NCBI RefSeq assembly: GCF_011799805.1
Contig: NZ_WXUB01000002.1
Location: forward strand, 930,001 to 994,000
DNA from: Maribellus sediminis
GTDB lineage: Bacteria > Bacteroidota > Bacteroidia > Bacteroidales > Prolixibacteraceae
Length of the DNA stretch: 64,000 nucleotides
Direction of reading: 5' to 3'
Part shown: piece after piece, positions 55,205 to 64,000 of the stretch
Layout: each line of letters starts with the position of its first letter
Numbering within the stretch: position 1 is the first letter of the stretch
Notes under the pieces: generated by a model
The model's input: the letters and a program-made list of their open reading frames with translations, nothing else
What the model was told of the DNA's origin: nothing
Databases searched by the model: none
Program-made: the position numbers and the translations under genes

Positions 55205-55352
55205 TCTGTACAAAAATGTTAGTCAAGGCAAATTAACATTTTAATCAATCACCCTGATTGTGCCTTCTACACAATCGTCCCTCTCTATGAATAGAGAGGG
55301 ATTGAGGGAGATTGCGGATTAAATGCTTTGCAATATTTTGCGTAGTTCATAT

Positions 55353-56531
55353 TTATCTGGCTAAAAAGGCATCAACACCAGCACCTAATGCCGGAGCCTC
55401 CCTAAGTTTTGACACCTGTACAACAGCATCAATATCTTTATAATGTTTTTTTATTTCAGCAGGCAGAAACTCTGAATTCTGAATCAGTTCGTGTAACTGT
55501 GCCAAAACAGGTTTTCGTACGATTTCTTTTCCGTTTTCATCATCAAACAGGTCGCCAAGTCGCTGACCAATAATCAACACCTCGAACACTTTTCCTTCGT
55601 TTGGATGTTCGGGATTCAGTGCCGGACGATTTGGATTCACAAACCCGAACAGGTCTTTCCATCCCTGGTTTAACGTTACTATGCGTTCGTAAAGTAAACG
55701 GGCCAGGTTTTGGTTCACCACCTCAAAAGTCCGGATGGCAGCCTCTTCCCCGCTTTTTGCCAGTCCCGAAATCTGCAGCGGATAAATTTCTGCCTCATTC
55801 AGTTCTTCCAGAGTTTTTCCGGCAAATCCGGCATAAGTACGCTGAATTCCGCTCACCGACGTTACCAGCTCCAGCGAAATTCCTTCGGCACTTTTCATTT
55901 CCCAGGTTTTGGCCATCCATTCTTTGGCATTGTCGAAAGTCACCAGCTTACCATCCAGTTTCATGGCATCGGCAACACCGGTTCCTCCACCAAGGTAGTA
56001 AGCGTTTGAAACCGACCGAAACAAACCTTCCTGAGCATAATTCTCACCAATTCCGCAATAATCGGCATCGCTGCCCAAATGTGCGATTGGTGCTGCCAGT
56101 TGAATTCCCAACTCCAGTAGACGCTGTTCAAGCCGGTCGGCATAATCCACCATGCGCGGACCATTTGCCACCACGGCAATCCCTCGTTTGCTATCGGTTT
56201 TTAATCCCGGCATTCCTATTCCAATCAAAACTTCGGCTTTTCCTGTCTGCTGAGCAAGTGCATGAATTGCCTGAGCACAAGCCTCCACGTATACGGCGGC
56301 CTGCTGCTTTTCCTCGCTTGTAGGATGAATTTCTGCAGTTCGCTCGTTGAGCTGAACCGTTAATTCCACCGGTTTGAAATCGGGTATAAAACCTTCTATT
56401 TCGCGATATGATTTCACGGCATTCGCAGCACCTAAAACAAAAGTCGATTGCTGTTTGTCGTAAACGATCTCCCAGGCACTGACTTTTGTGGCACCACCGT
56501 CAATTCCAATCAACAAAGCTTGATTTTCCAT
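55353..56531 (-). CDS. ROK/BadF-like sugar kinase family protein
   Basis: A 392-residue cytosolic ASKHA-fold protein. The phosphate-1 loop GIDGGATKVSAWEI is at 9-22, a second phosphate motif YYLGGGTGVADAM follows at about 178-190, and IGIGMPG marks the hinge. Longer than typical ROK kinases and lacking the ROK zinc motif CxCGxxGC, it is closer to BadF/BcrAD-type ATPase kinases. Probable role: phosphorylation of an imported amino sugar in the recycling cluster. Gene order (AmpG, SpoIID, kinase, glycosyltransferase) supports this but substrate is unproven. Confidence 0.72.
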   Translation of the reverse strand: MENQALLIGIDGGATKVSAWEIVYDKQQSTFVLGAANAVKSYREIEGFIPDFKPVELTVQLNERTAEIHPTSEEKQQAAVYVEACAQAIHALAQQTGKAEVLIGIGMPGLKTDSKRGIAVVANGPRMVDYADRLEQRLLELGIQLAAPIAHLGSDADYCGIGENYAQEGLFRSVSNAYYLGGGTGVADAMKLDGKLVTFDNAKEWMAKTWEMKSAEGISLELVTSVSGIQRTYAGFAGKTLEELNEAEIYPLQISGLAKSGEEAAIRTFEVVNQNLARLLYERIVTLNQGWKDLFGFVNPNRPALNPEHPNEGKVFEVLIIGQRLGDLFDDENGKEIVRKPVLAQLHELIQNSEFLPAEIKKHYKDIDAVVQVSKLREAPALGAGVDAFLAR

Positions 56532-56545
56532 ACTTACGAAAACTT

Positions 56546-58099
56546 CTATTTGTTGAGTTTAATACGTCGCTGAATACTTTCCTTTCGCATAAAATCTTTG
56601 GCTTCGTCGTTGCGATCGATGGTATTCTGATCGATGCTGTGGTCGGTTCCACCTGCATGACGGATCACTTTGTAAATTGGATCCCAAACACGGCCAATGC
56701 GGTGACGTTCACTAATTTTCATCACCATCTGGTAGTCTTCGCCATAATTTCTGGCAAACGGTTCTTCGTTCATGCTAAAACCAATTTCTTTGATCAGTTC
56801 AATCGGGATTGAACGCGGTGCTCCTGCTCCGTTGATACGCAAGAGGTTGTTCCGGCCATTTTCTTCGGTCCACTCGTCGTGAGTTACCACCGGGATCTGC
56901 TCCATTCGCGTGATGGCACCGCTGGCATCTTTTTCCCACACTTCGTACGAACCAATTACCATCCCTATTTTGGGATCGCTGTTGTACACTGCCAAAACTT
57001 TCTCAACAGCATCCGGCGTCAATCGATCGTCTGAATCAAGCTGCACATAATATTCTCCGCGGGCGATTCTGGCACCTGAATTAAAACACAGACCCAGATT
57101 GTTCATATCGTGTATCAGCAAGCGAACTTCAGGTTTTGCAGCATCGTATTTTTCGCCACCCGGTTGGTAGGCCTTTACCGATTCTACGGTAGGGTCATTT
57201 TCACCTCCGTTTACCACAACAATCACTTCAACTTCCTTCACTGTTTGCGCCTGCACGCTTTCAATCGCGTCGCAAATAAACTCCGGGCGATTATTTACAG
57301 GAATGATCACCGAAGCTTTTAAAGTTGCTTCTGAACCGGCTTTTGGCCGCTCGGTATAATGTGCTCCGGCCTCGAGATAAGCACCGATGCGTTTTAAATG
57401 TCCGCTTAAAATATTTTCGGCTTCAAGCTGACTGTCTTTGCTGGCCAGCAGGTAATCGAAAACATTGTGCGCTTTCGACTGCGCAACAACTTGGTACAAC
57501 GAACCCGCATAACGGTTGGCAATGTGCAGCAGTTTGAATTTCTCTGAAATTTTTAACCGTAGATCGTAGATGGCATTAAACTGTACATCGGCTGAAACAG
57601 GCTCGCTGTTTTTTAAAGCCTCAGCAGTAAAAAAGAATACTTTCCCGTAATCCTGGTTATCTCGAACGCGTCCGATATGGTGTTTCAATAAACGGATTTC
57701 TTTAACCTCGTTATTTTCCAGCATTTCGTAATCACCGTAAATCATTCCAACATTATTGTTGTTTTTCACGGTCAGGCCCAAAAGTTCGAGTGCACTTTTC
57801 TTCAGCACCACTTGCTGTGTTCTGTTATCGATGTATAGATGTCCATCAGCGTTGCTGTTCTCAAAAGCTTTTTGCAGCTGCACCGATTGCGGTTCATCCT
57901 GAAGTTTAAGAACAGTTATGGCAACTGCGCTGGTGTTTAAGGCTTCTATTTCGGCTGAAATATCCGAATCTGAATCGTGAAGAATTGTAATTTCAAAATC
58001 CTTACCGGTTTGTACAAAAACAGATTGCAGCGTTTTTACCCAGTCTTCCTGACTGTATCCTGCTGATTTCGAATGATGTAATACAATGTTTGTTTTCAT
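56546..58099 (-). CDS. family-2 glycosyltransferase with long unknown N-terminal domain
   Basis: A 517-residue protein; no membrane segment or signal seen. Residues about 265-400 are a GT2/GT-A fold with KASVIIPVNNRPEFICDAIES, VVVNGGENDPTVE and the metal-binding QLDSDDRLTPD. The N-terminal 260 residues also begin like a second, degenerate GT-A-like unit (NIVLHHSKSAGYS, then ITILHDSDSDISAE), without the DxD acidic motif. Acceptor unknown. It is the first gene of the minus-strand cluster and 15 bp before the kinase gene. Confidence 0.82.
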   Translation of the reverse strand: MKTNIVLHHSKSAGYSQEDWVKTLQSVFVQTGKDFEITILHDSDSDISAEIEALNTSAVAITVLKLQDEPQSVQLQKAFENSNADGHLYIDNRTQQVVLKKSALELLGLTVKNNNNVGMIYGDYEMLENNEVKEIRLLKHHIGRVRDNQDYGKVFFFTAEALKNSEPVSADVQFNAIYDLRLKISEKFKLLHIANRYAGSLYQVVAQSKAHNVFDYLLASKDSQLEAENILSGHLKRIGAYLEAGAHYTERPKAGSEATLKASVIIPVNNRPEFICDAIESVQAQTVKEVEVIVVVNGGENDPTVESVKAYQPGGEKYDAAKPEVRLLIHDMNNLGLCFNSGARIARGEYYVQLDSDDRLTPDAVEKVLAVYNSDPKIGMVIGSYEVWEKDASGAITRMEQIPVVTHDEWTEENGRNNLLRINGAGAPRSIPIELIKEIGFSMNEEPFARNYGEDYQMVMKISERHRIGRVWDPIYKVIRHAGGTDHSIDQNTIDRNDEAKDFMRKESIQRRIKLNK

Positions 58100-58342
58100 T
58101 AACTCGATTATTTTATAATTCTATTATTTCAATTAAAAAATTTGACCAAAGAATTTTTTATCAACTACTTCTTAACTTTTTCCAGGCATCAACTTCGTAT
58201 ATTTTCTGACCTTCATTTCCTTCCGTAATCCTAGTGAAAGAAACACTTTCAACAAAAACCTGCGCCCTCACTTCATCGTTCACAATTGGTTCTTACGAAA
58301 TCAATATCCCAAAAAACTTAGAAACAAATATAGATGAATATT

Positions 58343-58358
58343 TGTAGTACATATTACA
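58343..58358. promoter_or_regulatory. candidate operator TGTAGTACA
   Basis: TGTAGTACATATTACA contains the palindrome TGTAnTACA, shared with sites at 60216, 60252 and 61874. It lies 24 bp upstream of the candidate -7 box of murK. Confidence 0.45.
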
Positions 58359-58374
58359 AAATACCAAAAAATTA

Positions 58375-58382
58375 TATATTTG
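58375..58382 (+). promoter_or_regulatory. candidate -7 box (TATATTTG) of murK-murQ
   Basis: Exact TAnnTTTG match, 49 bp before the murK ATG. A -33 element is not clear. Confidence 0.4.
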
Positions 58383-58431
58383 TAGAGCAGTTCATGTCTG
58401 AAACAAAATTAGACCAAATATTTAAAAAAGT

Positions 58432-59265
58432 ATGATTGTTATTGCTGATAGTGGATCTACAAAAACCGATTGGTTGTTTATAAACAAACACCAACGGATT
58501 TGTATTGAAACTCCGGGAATAGAATTGTTTCTGCAAAACTCAGAAAAGGCAAGTAAAATACTTACCGATTGTTTTTTGAAACAGGATTTCAATAGTGTTT
58601 TTGAGGTTTTCTTTTACGGATCAAACTTCGAACAATCCACTATAAATGAAGCAGTTCACCACATACTTGGTAATCTGTTCAATCGCGCTGAAATTCATAT
58701 TGAAAACGAAATTTTAGGGGCTGCCAGGTCTTTATTGGGGCACGAAAAAGGCATAGCCTGCATCCTGGATACAGCTGCGGATTCAGGGTATTATGACGGA
58801 CAGACAATTGCAAAAAAGATACCTGCCCTGGGATTTTTGCTCGGCGAAGGCGGGAGCAGATCGCACCTGGGTATGCTTTTCCTGAAAGACTATTGCGATT
58901 ACGAAGTACCCGGAGACATCAAAGTACTTTTTGAACACGAACTAAATATCGATATGAATGAGGTATTTAGATTGGTTTTTAAAGGTGAATACCCGCTTCA
59001 CTACCTCTCCGGCTTATCGGAGTTTCTCGAGAAACACCGAAACCATTGCTATGTCAGAAATTTAATAAAAAGAAACTTCTCGGATTTCTTTGTAAGTAAT
59101 ATTAAACAGTATAATGGATTGCAACAACACAAGGTAAACTTTGTAGGTTCAGTTGCGTATCATTACTCTGAATTACTGGAAGAAGTTGCTATCGAGAAAG
59201 GAATTCCATTGGGTAAAATAATTGAAAAGCCAATGGACGGTTTAGAACTATTTCATACAAAATAA
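58432..59265 (+). CDS. murK: MurK-like N-acetylmuramate/N-acetylglucosamine kinase (BadF family)
   Basis: A 277-residue cytosolic ASKHA kinase of the BadF/BcrAD family; phosphate-1 loop ADSGSTKTDW at 5-14, hinge GEGGSRSHLG, and length typical of MurK-type kinases. In Tannerella a kinase of this class lies next to murQ and phosphorylates MurNAc taken up from the environment. Here its stop is 5 bp before murQ, so a functional pair is very likely, though GlcNAc could also be the substrate. The Asp-rich catalytic motif of classical GlcNAc kinases is only partly conserved (LDTAADSGYY). Confidence 0.78.
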   Translation: MIVIADSGSTKTDWLFINKHQRICIETPGIELFLQNSEKASKILTDCFLKQDFNSVFEVFFYGSNFEQSTINEAVHHILGNLFNRAEIHIENEILGAARSLLGHEKGIACILDTAADSGYYDGQTIAKKIPALGFLLGEGGSRSHLGMLFLKDYCDYEVPGDIKVLFEHELNIDMNEVFRLVFKGEYPLHYLSGLSEFLEKHRNHCYVRNLIKRNFSDFFVSNIKQYNGLQQHKVNFVGSVAYHYSELLEEVAIEKGIPLGKIIEKPMDGLELFHTK

Positions 59266-59270
59266 GAAAA

Positions 59271-60083
59271 ATGAAGATTACTGAATCAACCTCTCTATAC
59301 GATAACCTGGATCAAATGTCGGTAAACGAAATTCTTACCAACATTAATAATGAGGACGCAAAAATCCATGTTGCCGTAAAGTCACAAATTCCAAAGATTG
59401 AGCAACTGGTTACCATGCTTGTTGACCGGATTAAACGCGGTGGACGGCTGTTTTACCTGGGAGCCGGAACCAGTGGAAGACTGGGAATTCTCGATGCTTC
59501 AGAAATACCTCCAACCTACGGTATGCCCCATGGCGTGGTTGTTGGCTTGATAGCCGGCGGTGACAAAGCCATCAGAAAAGCAGTTGAAGCAGCCGAAGAC
59601 AACATCCATGGCGGATGGAACGACCTAAAAAAATTCAACGTGAATCAGAAAGATACCATTGTTGGAATAGCAGCATCAGGTGGAACTCCCTATGTAATCG
59701 GAGCACTCAAAGACGCCAATGCCAATGGCTTGCTTACCGCCTGCATCACCTGCAATCCGGACACTGATATTGCAAAAGAAGCAGACATTGCAATTGAAGC
59801 AATCGTCGGTCCCGAATTTGTAACCGGCAGCACACGCATGAAAGCAGGAACTGCCCAAAAAATGGTACTGAATATGATCACCACTGCTTTGATGATCAAA
59901 TTAGGCCGAATAAAAGGAAACAAGATGGTTGACATGCAGCTTACCAATAAAAAACTGGTAGAACGCGGATCGAAAATGATAATGGATGAAACAGGCCTGG
60001 AGTACGAAGAAGCCAAACGCCTGCTACTGCTTCATGGTTCAGTTAGGGCTGTACTCGACAACTTAAAATCGAACGCTTCTTAA
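59271..60083 (+). CDS. murQ: N-acetylmuramic acid 6-phosphate etherase
   Basis: A 270-residue SIS-domain enzyme that cleaves the lactyl ether of MurNAc-6-phosphate to give GlcNAc-6-phosphate and lactate. Diagnostic residues are seen: YLGAGTSGRLGILDASEIPPTYG at about 62-84 with Glu78 (E. coli Glu83 equivalent) and EAAEDN with Glu109 (E. coli Glu114 equivalent), then IAASGGTPYVIGAL. Shorter than E. coli MurQ (298), losing part of the C-terminus as in other Bacteroidota. It forms an operon with the MurK-like gene. Confidence 0.95.
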   Translation: MKITESTSLYDNLDQMSVNEILTNINNEDAKIHVAVKSQIPKIEQLVTMLVDRIKRGGRLFYLGAGTSGRLGILDASEIPPTYGMPHGVVVGLIAGGDKAIRKAVEAAEDNIHGGWNDLKKFNVNQKDTIVGIAASGGTPYVIGALKDANANGLLTACITCNPDTDIAKEADIAIEAIVGPEFVTGSTRMKAGTAQKMVLNMITTALMIKLGRIKGNKMVDMQLTNKKLVERGSKMIMDETGLEYEEAKRLLLLHGSVRAVLDNLKSNAS

Positions 60084-60215
60084 TCGATAAAACCGTAGCA
60101 AAACAACGTTCTTACAAATTATAAAAGACAGTATTTTCAATGCAATTACAACACAAAAAAATACATTCATCTTTAACACTTTGTTCACACAAGAATTGGT
60201 TAAAAAATTTGCTTT

Positions 60216-60260
60216 TGTAGTACATTTCTTCTAATATTGCCTTAGGCAATTTGTAATACA
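60216..60260. promoter_or_regulatory. two TGTAnTACA palindromes upstream of the T9SS gene
   Basis: TGTAGTACA at 60216-60224 and TGTAATACA at 60252-60260, 36 bp apart centre to centre, in the 215-bp gap between murQ and the secreted-protein gene. A GCCTTAGGC palindrome lies between them. Confidence 0.45.
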
Positions 60261-60298
60261 TCATATTTTAATTAATTAATAACTTTAAATGTCACCTT

Positions 60299-61717
60299 AT
60301 GAAAAAAATCTTTACCTTCTTATTTTTAGCCGCACTGGTCATTACGACATCGGCACAGGATGTCAAACTAACCGAAATCTGGCATCATTCAACCCGTAGC
60401 ACTGCTACTGATCTTGGAGGAGGAACTTTCCTTGAAGGAACAGCACCTGAATGGATGGGAGCAACCACAGAAAGAAGTATGGTTACAGCCAACGGAAAAA
60501 TGTATGTTGCCTCCAGAAAAAATGGCATGGAAATCGTTATAATCGATCCTGCTACCGGTGAATTCATGAAAGCAATGTCTCTTACTGACACTATTGTTAA
60601 GGGTGGATTATTCCCTATGAACTGTGTTGCAGCTACTGAATCGGGCGACTTGATTGTAGCCAGCTTGACAACAAATACACAAGCTGCCGACAGCACAGGA
60701 GCACCGCTTCCCAGCAGTTCATTTAAAGCCTATCACGTTACACTTACTGAAACCGATGACAGCATTGCCAGCATTGAAACTATCATTGACTGGAACAATG
60801 TAGGCGACACGCTGACTCCGTCTTTCAGAATTGGTGATGGAATGACTTTCTACGGCGACATGACAGATGGAACAACTGGTTACCTGGCAGTTGCAGCAGC
60901 AGGAACCGATTACATTTTAAGATGGAATGCCACTAACGGAGTGATGGACCAAACTCCACAAATGTTCCGCGTAGCTACATCTAATCCTGCTCCGGCTGAA
61001 GGTTCTGCAGTTAATTTTGCAACTGCACCACAGGTTACACCTGTAAGCGAAAACCTGTTGATTGTTGACGGAAACAACCTTTACCCAGCCGTTTACGACC
61101 TGGCAAGTTCAGATCCAATGGCTGTTGAAATGGTAGCCACTTTCGATACGATCGTATATCCGCAAACGCCGAACCTGAACGGCTGTGATTATTTCGAATT
61201 CAAAGGAAGACAGTTCATTGTTGCAGTTACTGCCTATTGGACAACGGCTTATGCTGCTCCACCAAACTCATTTGAAGTATTCGAATTGATCAATGGAGAT
61301 TGGGCTCAGGCTGTATCTTTGGGATTTGTTCCTGCAGACGGATTGAGCGCTACTACTGCAACCAAAAATACTTCATTTGCTTATCCTGCCTCTGTTGATG
61401 TACAACAGGATACAGCATTTATCTATGTAATGTCAGCCAACATGGGTATTGCAAAATATGCTCTATCAATGGTAGCTACCGGCATCCAGGATGATTTTAC
61501 AGCCGACCAGGTTAATATCTATCCTAACCCGGCTACTTCGGTTATTAACTTCAGTAAAGAAATGAGCACCGTTCAAATATTCGATATCAGCGGCCGTGTA
61601 GCAAAAGAAGCTACCAACGTTTCAAGAATGAGTGTAAGCGAACTGAAAGGCATGTACATCGTTAACGCGACTGACAGTCAAGGCAACAGAACAATTAAGA
61701 AACTCATTGTTCAATAG
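60299..61717 (+). CDS. secreted DUF4623-like protein with T9SS sorting domain
   Basis: A 472-residue exported protein: signal peptide 1-19 (cleavage after TSAQ), then a beta-rich (propeller-like) region in which repeats of the form GDLIVASLTTN and TGYLAVAAAGTDYI recur, as in DUF4623-type Bacteroidota proteins, and a C-terminal T9SS type A sorting domain starting at VNIYPNPATSVINF. The product would be secreted or anchored at the cell surface. Its position between murQ and a SusC-like receptor, and the shared TGTAnTACA sites, suggest a role in capture of cell-wall-derived material; this is inference. Confidence 0.8.
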   Translation: MKKIFTFLFLAALVITTSAQDVKLTEIWHHSTRSTATDLGGGTFLEGTAPEWMGATTERSMVTANGKMYVASRKNGMEIVIIDPATGEFMKAMSLTDTIVKGGLFPMNCVAATESGDLIVASLTTNTQAADSTGAPLPSSSFKAYHVTLTETDDSIASIETIIDWNNVGDTLTPSFRIGDGMTFYGDMTDGTTGYLAVAAAGTDYILRWNATNGVMDQTPQMFRVATSNPAPAEGSAVNFATAPQVTPVSENLLIVDGNNLYPAVYDLASSDPMAVEMVATFDTIVYPQTPNLNGCDYFEFKGRQFIVAVTAYWTTAYAAPPNSFEVFELINGDWAQAVSLGFVPADGLSATTATKNTSFAYPASVDVQQDTAFIYVMSANMGIAKYALSMVATGIQDDFTADQVNIYPNPATSVINFSKEMSTVQIFDISGRVAKEATNVSRMSVSELKGMYIVNATDSQGNRTIKKLIVQ

Positions 61718-61736
61718 GTATAATAGTTAAATTTAG

Positions 61737-61769
61737 AAAAAGGTCGCTCGTTTTGAGCGGCCTTTTTTT
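61737..61769 (+). terminator. terminator after T9SS gene
   Basis: AGGTCGCTC (61741-61749) pairs with GAGCGGCCT (61755-61763) with one G-U; preceded by As and followed by seven Ts. Confidence 0.88.
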
Positions 61770-62107
61770 GTATCTTCCATTGCCGTAATGAATACATGCA
61801 TATAACTTTTCGCATACAAAAACGGGAAGATTTATGTGTTGTTAATTCATGTTTAAAAAAATTACTTGAATGATGTATTACATATTTACAGAAAACTTGC
61901 TTTTCTGACCTAAAAATGATAAAATTGTACAGCAATGTACGTGCATCTTAAATATGTATCATACAACAAATAATTTAAATAAGTCTCAAATTAAAACTTC
62001 CGGGTTTTAATACATGCGTTGAGCTAAAATCAAGCGATCATATTTAGCTTGGTTCATACTCAACAAACAGCTATAAAGCATTGAATAACCAAATCAATTT
62101 TCTACAG
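61770..62107. other. 338-bp leader region of the SusC-like gene
   Basis: AT-rich upstream region without a supported ORF; contains ATGATGTATTACA at 61870-61882 and TGTATCATACA near 61955. Long 5' regions are common before susC-like genes. Confidence 0.5.
61874..61882. promoter_or_regulatory. candidate operator TGTATTACA
   Basis: Part of ATGATGTATTACA, the exact reverse complement of TGTAATACATCAT at 60252-60264. Confidence 0.45.
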
Positions 62108-64000
62108 ATGAAAGAAAAACTAAAAACAAGGTTCAGATTCAAACAAGCCGGATTTCCCCGAGCGGGATTTGGAAGTTTGTTGTTGGCTACCTTTATGTTG
62201 GTTGGAAATCTAAGTTCTGCTTCAAACGAACAGGCAGACGGACCAAACCAATTCAGGGAAGAAAAAGCCTTATCAACTTCATCGGCACAGCAAAACACCA
62301 TTAAGGTTACCGGAAAGGTTACCGACGGACAGGGACTGGGACTTCCGGGTGTAAACATTGTTGAAAAAGGAACGATGAAAGGCGTTGTAACTTCAGTTGA
62401 TGGAGACTACGAAATCGAGGTACCTGAGAATACGACACTCATTTTCTCGTTTATCGGATTCAGCACACAGGAAATCAATGTGAATGGAAGAACCACTATT
62501 GATATTGTAATGCAGGAACAAACACATGGATTGGACGAGGTTGTGGTGACCGCCATGGGTGTTGTTTCTGAAAAGAAAGAACTGAATTTCGCAGTACAGG
62601 CCATTAATTCCGATGAAATTACCCGCGACAAACAAGCGAGTTTTGTTGATGCACTGCAAGGCCGAATTGCGGGTGTGGATATTTCGGGAACAGGTGGCTC
62701 ACCAACCGCAAGTTCACAAATACTTATTCGAGGTATCGCCTCCATTAACCCGGCACAAAACAACGAACCGATTTTCATCCTGAACGGAATGCATGTATCG
62801 GGAGGAGCTTCAAAGGCTGCCGAAATCAATCCGAACGACATTGAGAATGTAACTGTTCTGAAAGGAGCAGCTGCAGCAGCACTTTACGGACAGGAAGCAG
62901 CCAACGGCGCCATCATGATCACCACCAAGTCGGGTAAAGCCGGCGAAGTGATCGTTCAGGCCAGCAGTACTTTCCAAATCGACGAAGCCTACCGCATTCC
63001 TGAAATCCAGGATATGTACCTCCGCGGAAGCGACGGAGTTTACCGCGAAGAAACTTTCCTTGGTTGGGGACCGCTTAAACCGGCCAATGTTCAAACCTAC
63101 GATAATGTTGGAAACTACCTGAAAACAGGAGTTTACCAAAAATATGACCTCTCCGTTTCGGGAGGAACAGATAAATTCACTTCATACGCTTCAGCAAGTT
63201 ATACCGATCATAAAGGAATTGTTCCAAACGATTACCTCAAAAGAACGGGCGTTTTATTTAAATCGGATTATAACGTTAGCGACAAGCTGAAATTTGGCTT
63301 TATGGCCGATCTTACAAAACGTGAATCACGCGGTCCGGGCTCAATGGGCACCGTGTATTCCTGGCCAATCGACGATAATATGGCAGATTACAAAAATCCT
63401 GACGGAAGCATGCGTTACCTTTGGTTCAGAATCGATGATCTTGGAAATAACAAGTATAACCGCATCCACAATTCAACCAACCCGTATTGGAGCCGATATG
63501 AAGATTCCGGTGTTAGTGAATCGTACCGAACGCTAGTACAGGGAACGGTGAACTGGAATCCGGTTAAAAACCTGAATCTTACCGGCAGACTTGGGTACGA
63601 TCTTACAAACTCAGAAAGCCAGAGTAGTGTTACGGCACGTTATAAATTGCAGGAAGGCGAAGAGATTATTGCTTCTGATCTTCCTTCGTTTGGATCGTTT
63701 AGTTATTACGATGGTAAAAGTTCGGTGGTAAACGCAGCAATTCTGGCTACTTATTCCTGGGACATCAATGAGGATATGTCGCTGAATTTTCTTGGAGGTG
63801 CCGATCTAAAAACCTCGAAAGGAAGATCGACAAGTCTATTAGGACAACAATATATTGTACCTGAGTTTGAAAGTTTAAACAACACGGCGGTTATTGAGCC
63901 GGATGTTAATTACCGCTCGATGTACCGCACCGAGAAAAACGTATACGGTTACTACGGCGAAGTAAAATTCGATTACCGGGGTATTGCGCACCTGGGAGTT
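62108..64000 (+). CDS. SusC/RagA-type TonB-linked outer-membrane receptor, N-terminal 631 codons (runs off window)
   Basis: Open from ATG 62108 to the window end (631 codons of about 1000). A signal peptide (about 1-42, ending NLSSAS) is followed by a carboxypeptidase-like CarboxypepD_reg domain (VTGKVTDGQGLGLPGVNIVEKGTMKGVVT), a TonB plug with DEVVVTAMG, the SusC plug motif GRIAGVDISGTGG and TKSGKAG, then beta-barrel strands (SVSGGTDKFTSYASASYTD). SusC proteins import glycans or peptides with a SusD partner, expected beyond the window end. Confidence 0.94.
   Translation, partial: MKEKLKTRFRFKQAGFPRAGFGSLLLATFMLVGNLSSASNEQADGPNQFREEKALSTSSAQQNTIKVTGKVTDGQGLGLPGVNIVEKGTMKGVVTSVDGDYEIEVPENTTLIFSFIGFSTQEINVNGRTTIDIVMQEQTHGLDEVVVTAMGVVSEKKELNFAVQAINSDEITRDKQASFVDALQGRIAGVDISGTGGSPTASSQILIRGIASINPAQNNEPIFILNGMHVSGGASKAAEINPNDIENVTVLKGAAAAALYGQEAANGAIMITTKSGKAGEVIVQASSTFQIDEAYRIPEIQDMYLRGSDGVYREETFLGWGPLKPANVQTYDNVGNYLKTGVYQKYDLSVSGGTDKFTSYASASYTDHKGIVPNDYLKRTGVLFKSDYNVSDKLKFGFMADLTKRESRGPGSMGTVYSWPIDDNMADYKNPDGSMRYLWFRIDDLGNNKYNRIHNSTNPYWSRYEDSGVSESYRTLVQGTVNWNPVKNLNLTGRLGYDLTNSESQSSVTARYKLQEGEEIIASDLPSFGSFSYYDGKSSVVNAAILATYSWDINEDMSLNFLGGADLKTSKGRSTSLLGQQYIVPEFESLNNTAVIEPDVNYRSMYRTEKNVYGYYGEVKFDYRGIAHLGV

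Larger units (their letters stand above)
58100..58431. other. 332-bp divergent promoter region of the recycling cluster
   Basis: It separates the minus-strand glycosyltransferase-to-ampG run from murK-murQ. AT-rich with a TGTAGTACA palindrome (58343-58351) and a TATATTTG -7 match (58375-58382). No ORF of note. Confidence 0.6.

Overview
The window looks like a chromosomal segment of a Bacteroidota member, probably a marine or sediment Marinilabiliales/Prolixibacteraceae-type organism. This is inferred from content: two secreted proteins with type IX secretion (T9SS) C-terminal sorting domains, a SusC/RagA-type TonB-linked receptor, many lipoprotein or secreted hydrolases, polyphosphate glucokinase, TAnnTTTG-like -7 boxes, and dispersed palindromic intergenic repeats typical of the phylum. 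No rRNA, tRNA, CRISPR array, integrase or transposase gene was recognised. Species-level identity is a guess.

Layout. 1-9.6 kb: a large minus-strand gene cut by the window edge (candidate pyrophosphate-type PEP carboxykinase), exonuclease III, then a run of secreted hydrolases (GH105-like, two beta-lactamase-fold serine hydrolases) and a CotH/T9SS protein. 9.6-19.3 kb: OsmC, AraC regulator, a small membrane protein, beta-carbonic anhydrase, sulfatase, and a MalT-like LuxR regulator followed by a conserved 72-aa protein and an outer-membrane barrel.

19.7-28.8 kb is the accessory region. Its first part (about 19.87-26.17 kb) is strikingly AT-rich and is organised like a cluster of integron gene cassettes without an integrase: GCCTAAC...GTTAGGC attC-like palindromes of about 130 bp separate (i) a zinc-motif protein of unknown function, (ii) a five-gene operon (isochorismatase-family hydrolase, NMT1/SsuA-like lipoprotein, ABC permease, unknown membrane protein, ABC ATPase), and (iii) a membrane-anchored coiled-coil protein followed by a truncated peptidase-like fragment. 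The right part carries small XRE/membrane genes separated by near-identical palindromic repeats that share a 14-bp core also found as a large palindrome at the left edge.

28.9-43.7 kb: housekeeping and carbohydrate genes (carboxylesterase, DNA alkylation repair, ACT protein, nitrilase-family hydrolase, GNAT, GH39-like, polyphosphate glucokinase, cytochrome-b-like membrane protein, EttA-type ABC-F, oligopeptidase B, sodium:solute symporter). 43.8-47.3 kb: a three-gene phosphorelay (PAS histidine kinase, stand-alone receiver, receiver-histidine kinase) abutting a convergent aminopeptidase P.

49.4-60.1 kb: a Nudix hydrolase, esterase, conserved small protein, then an apparent peptidoglycan-recycling module: AmpG-like transporter, SpoIID/LytB protein, ROK/BadF-like kinase and glycosyltransferase on the minus strand, divergent from a MurK-like kinase and MurQ etherase. 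60.3-64 kb: a T9SS secreted protein and the start of a SusC-like receptor gene. A TGTAnTACA palindrome recurs upstream of murK-murQ, the T9SS gene and the susC-like gene, suggesting one shared regulator.
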